Shown here: piece by piece, positions 1 through 15,355 of the stretch
Numbering within the stretch: the stretch's first letter is position 1
Layout of the letters: each line of letters opens with the position of its first letter
Assembly (NCBI GenBank): GCA_028565635.1
Contig: JAOXYB010028000.1
Coordinates: 1-15,355, forward strand
Length of the DNA: 15,355 nucleotides
Reading direction: 5' to 3'
Origin: Phoronis ovalis
Taxonomy: Eukaryota; Phoronida; Phoronidae
Position numbers and translations under genes: made by a program
Notes under the pieces: generated by a model
Told to the model about the DNA's origin: nothing
The model's database searches: none
The model's input: the letters and a program-made list of their open reading frames with translations, nothing else

Positions 1-216
1 TATATATGTACAAAAACAATTCACGATTATTGTTCCTGCATAGAAAACAGAATTCTGAGCATTATAAACAAAAATTAATATATAAAAACACTGATTCACA
101 AGATGTTTCACTAAACTCATTTGCAGCATTTAAGTTGGCCACATTTTTTGCAAGAGCCAGATTAAAGGCAGTGGTCAAAAGGATTCAAACTTTCTCCTGG
201 TGGTTTAAAAGATATC

Positions 217-938
217 TCAGCATTTATCGTCACTGTTAGACCTCACACTCGGTTAAAATTAGACTGACCTCAGTCCCTTGTGGGTGTTTTTAAACCTTAT
301 TCATTTATAACTTGTCAAAATTTTCTTGGGTTTTAGTTTACACCAGTATCAAATGTTCACCCAGTATCAAATGTACACCCAAAAATAAAACAAGTATTGA
401 CACTTTTTAGGGACTTACATAATTTTTTCTGCTCATGTGTAATATTATACAACCAAATATTATGATATTTTACAATAAATGATATTACAATAATAATATG
501 CAGAAAACAGTCTTAAAATCTACATTTAAATACAAAAACAGTCATGTACTTACATAGGTACTGTTTCTTGGGCATCTTCAAATGCCTACAAATAAAACCG
601 GCGTTAAGCAGTAACTGGTATAATAAAATGTTTAGTAAAATGCCAAAAACTATTAAATAAATTAATTTCTATAAATAAATTTTATTTTTACCGTGACGTT
701 TTCAATTGTTATGACAGCAAGGAGTGCCAGCGGAAAAGTGATGTGACTCTTCCAAGTTGCCTTTCTATCTCACATAATTTTAAAATTAAGCCATGCGAAA
801 TACATAAAATCTGTAATTCCGAATTGACAATAGTAAACGTGTCAATAATAACTTATTTATTGCAAACCCTCTATTACGTCTCAAATAAACTGTATATTTT
901 CTTCCAACCTGTTCGTCATCGCTTCCATCTTCCGCCAT
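217..938 (-). CDS. Tentative small multi-exon gene of unknown function
   Basis: ATG at 938 sits in AAAATGGCGGAAGATGG, a good initiation context that also resembles the YY1-type motif found at the start of many animal genes. One possible splice chain is 909-938 (acidic MAEDGSDDEQ), 692-748 (hydrophobic core TFPLALLAVITI), 554-585 (a 32-base exon with strong signals: TTATTTGTAG before and GTAAGT after) and 217-232 ending in TGA. These sum to 135 bases, giving 44 residues with one short hydrophobic segment. The 554-585 exon is the best supported. The donor after 909 (GTTGGA) and the acceptor before 748 are weak, so other exons or boundaries are possible. I recognise no family. Confidence 0.25.
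343..380 (+). repeat. Short 18-bp tandem duplication
   Basis: CCAGTATCAAATGT occurs at 343 and again at 361 with similar flanks, a small local duplication in AT-rich DNA. Confidence 0.6.
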
Positions 939-959
939 TTTGGATTATTTTCTAACGAC

Positions 960-3490
960 ACTCCCACTTATTTGCTTCCGGAATTGGATTGTAAACAATA
1001 CTTTCACAAAGAAAAAACAAAATAACACAATGCACAGGATTCTTGGGTTGCTAATTTAATATTTAAATTTTACGTGTAACATTGATGCAGATGTATGTAA
1101 ATCGATGAGAAGAGTAAATTATTAAAGATGCACATAGAGCGACATCTTGTGGATACAAGCGGACAGCATAGCCTGCCCGATAATCCATAAAATTTTATAA
1201 TTAATGATTTTATTTATTCTTAGCTCACTTGGTTATTCATAACCATATTACTCAAATGTGTATAAATAATAAACCAAATATACACCCAAAGCACGAAAAA
1301 AAAACTAAACACAATTATATCAGGAAGGAGGAAATAATTGTAACCCATATTATACCGGGAAGGATGAAATTGGGACAGTTACATGAGATGCTCAGATAGA
1401 TATAAGAACGAAAAATATATTTAGTGGCCAATGCAGAAAACCTAAAACTGATCCACGATCCCAGTTTGAAATTTTAATATTTTTCATTTTCTGTGATCGT
1501 TCAACAATCGACCTCAATACACGTCGAATCTATCTACCCCTGGTATAAATATGAGGGGGACAGGGGGTACCCCCTAAGGTACAATACTCGCATTTAAAAA
1601 TCGGCACTTAACAAGAACACTTAACTACCAAAAAGAAAAAAAAACGTCGACAAAACAAAATACTTTAAAAAATTATGATGCAAAGCGACAAAAATTGTCG
1701 CCAAAAGGCAATGCTCGCTGCTCGCACTTAACAGACCCCAGTGTTCGTTGCGCGCTCGCGATACCACCCCTATAGCCCTCAAATATGGGTATGATATTTT
1801 ATGGTTTTGGTGTAAATATGGGTTGGGTCTATTTTTTAAGTGTTACCCAGGTATAAACATGAACACGATTTTTGAGTAGGGTGGAAGATCCCCACCAAAA
1901 TCATAACCAAGTAACCCCACGGGAGCGACTATAGAGTCTTCCCGAGGCCTTAATTCTTAATACAGCATTGTTTATCCTGAAACATAAGCTTCGTATCAAT
2001 ATAATGAGAACACATAAAAAACTGATAAGAAATAAACTGATACGTTCCATCAATCCCGTGCCCTATCAAATAGCCCATTGACAACATTTTGCCAAAACTG
2101 GACATGCACTTTATATAGCAAAAAGACCAACGTACCAAAATTTTCAGTCAAACTTGTTTGGCAAATTATTCCCAAAACTAGCTACTGGTAATAGAAGCAA
2201 GATTTAGACCAAAAGCTTTGAAACACTGCGTTATTACACTCGGGCGTTTTATATTTTGACTGATTACATGTGTATATAATAATTTGGATCATAAGTTTAT
2301 GACTATACAACTATATAGTTCGGGTGATGCAATTTTATCAACTCGTTTTAGATCTTACCCTTTGCTTTGTACACTGATATTTTCCTGGCTCAGAATCTTC
2401 CATTTCTTAACTGTGGTTTTATTCTTATAACCAGATTTCTTTCTGTAGAAGACAACATTTTAACTGTTTAAATATCGATCCTATAAATTCTCTACATACG
2501 CGTTTTGCAGAGAACATTAACTAGTTTTCTGTAAATAAACGTAAGACAGGCAAACAAATATATTGATAAAATGTGAGGAAAAATCGATGAAAAAGTTCAG
2601 TGTCCAGGAAACAGTATTACTGTATCTAAACATGACGTCGGAAGGGCATGCATGTGACGTGATTGCTTAAATGATTTTATACTAGGATTTCAGAACTTGC
2701 AAATATAAATGTTCTTTTTACAATTTTAGGTTAATCTTACTAAAATCGATCAAACTGGAATGGTCCAAAAGAAAGAGTGCAAATGCGCGTTATTGCGTAT
2801 AACTCAGTATTATATTATGTCTGTTAACGCATATCGGAATTTATTTTCAATTTTCGCATTTACATATGAAATGTGTTTTTGAATTTCATATTATCATTAG
2901 ACAGCATTACAGGACTCAAAAAATGAATTAAATATCGGTGATTTAGAAAAGTACACGAGTTTTATTTATGTTGGTGTTATATAATAAAGGAGTCTTTAAG
3001 AAACTCTCTGATCTTGCATGTTCTAGTGCAACAACGCATCTCCATAATATTAATACAGATAATTAGGGTACCTTTGCTTTCATTAAATTTTGCAAGATAA
3101 GGTATTTTTTGTAACAGAGTCCTTGCATCATATAGAATTGCATATCATAACTAATTATAACCAGTGCATTTTTACTAGGATTCATAATGTAAAGTTTTGG
3201 TGCCTTTTCAACGTCACTAATCACAGACAAGTGATTATTTTCCGTCATATGGTCGATGATTAATGCCTAAACAGATTATAATATAGGAAAATTAATTTAA
3301 AGATAACAAACTTATAAGCCGCGCGTGGGATTTGTAGTAAAGTTCGTGTCCATGTGTAGGTGCTTTTTGTTCATAACATAGACGGTAAGATATCCAGAAT
3401 ACTAATCTGGTGCAGCTCTGATGTATATTATACAATTTCTACATCTATGAAAATCTATAAAGGTATCGATTTCAACTGTTTATCAATAAT
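960..3490. other. Gene-free AT-rich interval
   Basis: I see no splice-bounded coding series or RNA gene here. The stretch at 1540-1940 differs in composition (listed separately). Near 2633 and 2655 there are two CRE-like TGACGT motifs about 22 bases apart. The remainder is AT-rich with homopolymer runs. Confidence 0.5.
1540..1940. repeat. Possible dispersed-repeat patch with a small hairpin
   Basis: The patch is locally richer in G and C than its surroundings, with runs such as GGGGGTACCCCC and GCGCGCTCGCG and recurring near-copies of GGTATAAA(T/C)ATGA. At 1685-1701 GCGACAA and TTGTCGC form a perfect seven-base stem with loop AAA. The composition break suggests an inserted repeat, but I cannot define its ends. 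Confidence 0.35.
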
Positions 3491-3497
3491 CACTTGA

Positions 3498-3503
3498 TTT
3501 ATT
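3498..3503 (-). promoter_or_regulatory. Candidate poly(A) signal for the protease gene
   Basis: AATAAA on the minus strand about 205 bases beyond the TAG stop would give a short 3' UTR. It is the first canonical hexamer I see downstream, but the region is AT-rich, so chance is possible. Confidence 0.4.
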
Positions 3504-3707
3504 GTAATAAATGTTTCCGCTGTGATGTATACTGTACTAAAGCATTTTTTACAATTTTTGTTGAAAAAATCCGTGATAATTTTGTTTTGAATTGATTTAG
3601 CAGTTAACCAACGTATTGGCACCAAGTATTTCTTAGGCTGCGAGACAGGCTTTACACAACTTCTAATTGACAATAGGTGGCGCTAATGCAATATTCTTAT
3701 TCCACTG

Positions 3708-11260
<7,553 letters not shown>

Positions 11261-11556
11261 TTTTCGCTGAGTAATGGACGAAAATTTGTACCGAAGTGGC
11301 CTTATGACACACCCAGGATCCAACGCTGTTAGATTGTTGAAGTAATCACTGATAATGAACGAGCATCATGAGATCGAGCATCATGACGAGAAGAAAGGGA
11401 GTAATAAACACAATTAAAGACAATTAAGAAAAACGACTGTTCCATAGTATTTATCATCAGCATAGCGTAATAAAAAAATAATATTTCAAAGGGAAAAACT
11501 TACTACAATTTAAAAAAATGTTCGCAAATTTCTAAAAAAAGGAATTATAGGACACT

Positions 11557-11655
11557 GTGTTTCTAAAGTAAAACCCCATGTAATGGATTACATGGTTTTT
11601 CACAAAATTCTAAGTGCTTAATTCGATTAGGTTCAAAACCCTTTACTTAGAAACG
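11557..11655. repeat. Imperfect inverted repeat with an inner palindrome
   Basis: GTTTCTAAAGTAAAA near 11559 pairs with TTTACTTAGAAAC near 11642. Inside, CCATGTAAT GG ATTACATGG (about 11576-11595) is a perfect palindrome. It could be a small non-autonomous element remnant or chance in AT-rich DNA. Confidence 0.5.
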
Positions 11656-12105
11656 TTTTTGAGTTTGTTTCCATTGCGTCGTAAGGTTGATTTTTCTAAA
11701 AACTAGTGAATTCTTGTTGGAAACAAGTGTGTCGCACTTACGTACCTTTTTAAGTTATGATGTATGGTGCTGAGCCAGTACAGGAAAATGTCGGCGGCAC
11801 AATATTCTACATTTATTAGTTTTTAGGAAATTACATATTTTCACATGTTTCTTACGGTTAATTTTATTAATTTTCAAGTATGATAAAAAATGAAAACAAA
11901 GGTGATATTGCAATGTTTTGAACTCTGGTTTCTCTTTTTTTCCATTAAACCATAGGAAATTAATAATTACAAGGCAGATTTTATCAATTTCCTTGCAAAC
12001 GTAAAAGAAATAGAAAAATAAATATTACACTACATGTTTCGCTTTCCGGTCTTTCGTAGAATTAGCGATTATTCTTCTTTATTAAAAAGTCAAAGTAGCT
12101 CAGCA

Positions 12106-12131
12106 GTTTTACCAGTATTTTAATTTTTTAG
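12106..12131 (+). other. Possible 3' splice acceptor just upstream of the GPCR frame
   Basis: A T-rich tract ending in TTTTTTAG at 12124-12131 looks like an acceptor. The GPCR frame is open from just there, so the gene may have a 5' exon (UTR or a short coding piece) in 11261-12105. This is signal-only evidence in T-rich DNA. Confidence 0.35.
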
Positions 12132-12225
12132 TGAACTAGTGACTTCATCTCAAATCTTGCTTAGCTGTGACAGAAAGAGATCTTTAACATCAGTCAGTTT
12201 CGGTAGTGAAAATAATCATAGTAAG

Positions 12226-13281
12226 ATGTGTCATAACGATAACTGTTCCAACGCGATTACTGGGATTACAGCAGAGATAAACAATGGCACGGATACGCTA
12301 CATGTATATGATCATTATGACAATATATCAGAAATTGCAAGGTACATTCGCCTTGGTTTAGCTTGTATTGGTCTAGTATGTAACATTTTGGCATTAGTGG
12401 TCTTTTGTCGTCAACGTAGAAACAAGCTATCATCGTTTATAATTTATTGGAAAGCACTTGCTATTTTGGATATATTTACACTACTTTCCGTTTCATTAAT
12501 ATCACACGGACATACAGGCACATGGGCGTTTCTTACAAAGAACGAAGTTGGCTGCAGATTAGGAAAATTTCTTTCCCATGCTTGTCCAACGATGTCAGCT
12601 TGGACACTTGCATTTTTATCTTTAGATCGTGCTGTTACCATTTGCTGTCCAATAACATTTTCTATATTTTGCACAAGGCGAAAAGCTATAATTGTTTTGT
12701 TAATATTGACAGTCCTAGTATCTGGATATTATAGTCACAATTTTGCAACCAGGTACGTAAAGAATGAACGGTGCTCCGTGAGATACCCATTTTTCAGCCA
12801 AATGAATGACTGGATACATCTGTCTTTGTACTCTTTAGTCCCATCGATCATGATAACCTTTTTCAACGCTAAGATCATCCAACATCTGCAAAGACAGGCA
12901 AAATTTCGGCGACGAACGCGTTCAGTTTTTAGAAGCTACGTCCCAGACAAGCAAATCACAACCCAGTTAATAGCTGTGTCTTTATTCTTTTTAATAACAA
13001 CGTCTTTTTACACATTTGGAACAATTTGGCATCAAACTTCTTCATCCGAATTTCGATATCTGATAACAGCTATTGGCTCTGTCTTCATGGTAATGAACCA
13101 TAGCTGTAACTTCCTTATTCTAATTATGAGTGGGTCAAAATACCGCTCGGATTTGAAGGAAATATGTAGATGTGTAAATGGAAAGAAAAAGAAACCAGTG
13201 AGAGTGAGAGAACTGGAAGGGACACGGATTCAATTTACTACGCAGTCTGACGAAACTGGATTCAGTGATATACATATCTAA
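12226..13281 (+). CDS. Class-A (rhodopsin-like) GPCR, probably an orphan neuropeptide-type receptor
   Basis: An uninterrupted frame of 351 codons runs from ATG at 12226 to TAA. The extracellular N-terminus (1-38) has sequons NCS, NGT and NIS. Membrane segments lie at about 40-61, 70-93, 110-140, 153-171, 197-219, 245-268 and 277-301. Visible class-A marks are N53 in helix 1, L78xxxD82 in helix 2, C110 with ECL2 C183 (the usual disulfide), P206 in helix 5, and N291/N295 in helix 7, then a basic helix-8 region with CRC that may be palmitoylated. Oddities: DRY is DRA (134-136), NPxxY is NFLIL (295-299), helix 4 has no Trp and helix 6 has no CWxP. This pattern resembles lineage-specific protostome peptide-receptor expansions near FMRFamide-type receptors; the ligand cannot be named. 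The frame is open upstream to 12124, so an upstream exon could add residues. Confidence 0.88.
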   Translation: MCHNDNCSNAITGITAEINNGTDTLHVYDHYDNISEIARYIRLGLACIGLVCNILALVVFCRQRRNKLSSFIIYWKALAILDIFTLLSVSLISHGHTGTWAFLTKNEVGCRLGKFLSHACPTMSAWTLAFLSLDRAVTICCPITFSIFCTRRKAIIVLLILTVLVSGYYSHNFATRYVKNERCSVRYPFFSQMNDWIHLSLYSLVPSIMITFFNAKIIQHLQRQAKFRRRTRSVFRSYVPDKQITTQLIAVSLFFLITTSFYTFGTIWHQTSSSEFRYLITAIGSVFMVMNHSCNFLILIMSGSKYRSDLKEICRCVNGKKKKPVRVRELEGTRIQFTTQSDETGFSDIHI

Positions 13282-13371
13282 AGCTCTGTCATCAAATATA
13301 TAGTTCCGGGTATATAAGTAACGTTTACAGAATCGATACGGTGTCTACTGAATCAAGTTTACTAAATGAGA

Positions 13372-13377
13372 AATAAA
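13372..13377 (+). promoter_or_regulatory. Candidate poly(A) signal for the GPCR gene
   Basis: AATAAA lies about 90 bases after the GPCR stop codon and would give a short 3' UTR. Confidence 0.55.
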
Positions 13378-15355
13378 ATTATAGCACTTACCCTTTAATT
13401 ACAATTTCTATTTTTGACCACAAGAGCGGCATTGACATTGATCCTAGATTGTCATGTCAGTAGTCAAAGTAAGCACAAGACAATTAACAAAAATGTTATA
13501 AATGTGTTTAAAATTCTAAAGAAAAGTAAATATTTAGATTTGACGGACGTTTTTTTCAATCATCCACAGCTGTAGAGCCGAATATTAATAGTTCATGATA
13601 TCTTGTACAAACAGGAAATTGTATATTTTGTGAAAAATTATGAGATTCATTTTGCTGCCAAATACTATACGTATAAATAATCTTGATCGTTTATTTCTAC
13701 AAGTTGAAAATCTGGTTAAGCCAGTAATCTAAAAAAATTATTAATTATAACTCATCATAACATTATTAAAGGTTTGATTTCATAAGGGAACTTTCGAACA
13801 TCTCATTAGCAATTACTATATATTATATGGTTGTGGATGCAAAATAAACGCAAATGGGTGAAAATTATTGAAATTGGCTCAGTCTCAGCTAGTAGAATGT
13901 GGGCGGAACGTACGTCTGCCTTTTTTTAAACATTTCCTCATTACCAGTAATGTAGATTACCAGTAATGTAGCTATGGAAAACTAGCTACATGTACGTGAG
14001 CAATCAATTACAACTTACATTCATGTATGTCTATTTAGATATACATTTCAATGTAGAGTGTGGGTGAACATAGTAGATATTAAAAATATAAATAAATTAT
14101 GTAATGTTTAATGCGTACTTTATGATTACGACTGTAACTTATTGGTTTCGTGTCATCTTCTTTCCCCCCAGGTATTTCGACAGTTAGAGATATGGGTTAG
14201 ACTTGCTCAAGTCACAACGCAGAATATTACATTTTCAGTGTTTATATATGTTATACAATCAAACTTCCATCACTGTTTTATATATGGCCAGGCAAATCTA
14301 AATGATTTGATAAAAAAAAATCAAAATTAAAAATGTTAAGTAATAAATAAATTCATGTTTAAATCATTATTAAAAGAAATATAACCAGAATAAAGATTAA
14401 TAAAATTATCAAAAAAACTAACAGTATCAAGAAAAAATTATTTTAGACTTATGGAAATCAAGATATGGGTATACATCCTGATTGATTGGATATAGTACCT
14501 GAGGTCGAAGTGACATCCCAGGGAAGACTATTTGGATTGATTGTGTACCAGAAAGGAACATTTGGCATCCTTTTATATAATGTTATTTTAATATTGAGGA
14601 AATATGTATGCTGAGACGAAAGCGGTAGTCCAACTACTGAAACTAAGATTTGATCAGTTGTTAGAAATGCTAATGAAAATAGATTTTATATTAAATTAAT
14701 CGAGTTTCAAGATCTGTGAAAACTGTAAGTGCTTAACTAGCATACGCAAAGCGGTCAACGTATGTAGGGCATTTTGTTTTACACAAAGTCGTGGAAACAA
14801 AATCACTTTTACATAATGACAGGAGCTCATCGGACACTATAGAAACTAGATAGCCTTTTAGCAAAGGCATAGGATTACTGAAACTTTCCCTGTTATGCTT
14901 GAAGAAATCCACCTGTTAGTTCGGAAGTACTTTCTCCAGAAGGTACGTAACATTAATGCATGTATTTATTCAGACTGGCCCTTTATTGACACTGCGGTAT
15001 ATGTGTAATTTCAAATTATGGCTAGATGTAAACAATAACAAAAGTCTGGAAAATCAATTACCTTTCTAAATATTATATAGTGACAACACCAAACCAGTAA
15101 ACAACTTAAATAGCAAAAAAAATCATAATACGAATTTAAAACAAATAACTTAAATATTTTGGTTTTTATTGCCCTCAAAATGACCCAAATATTTTGAATG
15201 ACCTCTAAATGATATGAGACCTTCACTATGGAAAGTGACCCCCCAGATGACCTAGAAACCTCAAGATCAACTATCCTCACCCTGGATCAACTATATCCCC
15301 TCCCATAAGTCAAACTTCAAGCCTGTATGACCAAGCATTCTTTAGTATATATATA
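13378..15355. other. Gene-free AT-rich interval
   Basis: No exon series, RNA gene or domain is recognised downstream of the GPCR. It contains the 16-bp direct repeat at 13940-13971. The last 200 bases have several TGACCY words and a C-rich stretch, possibly the edge of a dispersed repeat. Confidence 0.5.
13940..13971 (+). repeat. Exact 16-bp tandem duplication
   Basis: ATTACCAGTAATGTAG occurs twice back to back. It is followed at once by GTAGCT...AGCTAC, a short inverted repeat ending near 13989. Confidence 0.85.

Larger units (their letters stand above)
11261..12225. other. Head-to-head intergenic region between protease and GPCR genes
   Basis: The protease start codon on the minus strand and the GPCR start on the plus strand face away from each other across this interval, so both 5' UTRs and promoters should lie here. 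No clear TATA box or shared element could be assigned. It includes an imperfect hairpin at 11557-11655 and a 15-bp repeat (GAGCATCATGA at 11361 and 11376). Confidence 0.6.

Noticed and set aside
12139-12225. GPCR start at GTG 12139
   Set aside because: Animal genes start at ATG; the first in-frame ATG is 12226. Residues upstream would need an additional exon.
12444-12734. Other-frame open frames inside the GPCR
   Set aside because: They are shadows of the receptor coding sequence without features of their own.
15170-15260. TGACCY words as nuclear-receptor binding sites
   Set aside because: Spacing and orientation are irregular, and the words fit a dispersed repeat edge equally well.
15011-15280. 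Minus-strand 89-codon open frame at the right edge
   Set aside because: It has no recognisable domain, splice support or initiation context, and the sequence looks repeat-like.

Overview
This is an AT-rich piece of nuclear DNA from an invertebrate animal, not bacterial or viral. The evidence is a gene cut into many short exons by GT..AG introns with pyrimidine-tract acceptors, AATAAA signals, scattered low-complexity and foldback repeats, and an animal rhodopsin-class receptor. A secreted astacin protease with a chain of ShKT domains, beside a lone intronless peptide-type GPCR, fits a lophotrochozoan, most likely a bivalve mollusc. That placement is inference; no species call is possible from the sequence alone.

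Layout. (1) 1-960: a tentative small minus-strand gene of up to four tiny exons (start codon at 938, stop at 217), supported by splice signals only. (2) 960-3700: no gene recognised; a GC-richer repeat-like patch lies at about 1540-1940. (3) 3708-11260, minus strand: the main gene. Thirteen coding exons join in frame into a 557-residue preproprotein: signal peptide, short propeptide with an aspartate-switch-like motif, astacin zinc-protease domain, then six six-cysteine ShKT domains ending exactly on the last cysteine. Its introns hold a 57-bp tandem duplication, diverged direct repeats and two related foldback elements whose arms contain RNA polymerase III B-box-like sequence. (4) 12226-13281, plus strand: a single-exon class-A GPCR of about 351 residues with degenerate DRY and NPxxY motifs, followed by AATAAA. 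It is head-to-head with the protease gene, about 1 kb apart. (5) 13380-15355: non-coding with small repeats.

The two confident genes show no evidence of working together. The protease is a secreted enzyme and the GPCR a plasma-membrane receptor; adjacency in an animal genome is weak evidence of a link. The most notable points are the serine in place of the Met-turn methionine, the modular phase-1 ShKT exons with one internally duplicated exon, and the B-box-bearing foldback family. I found no sign of a wholly new multi-gene system.
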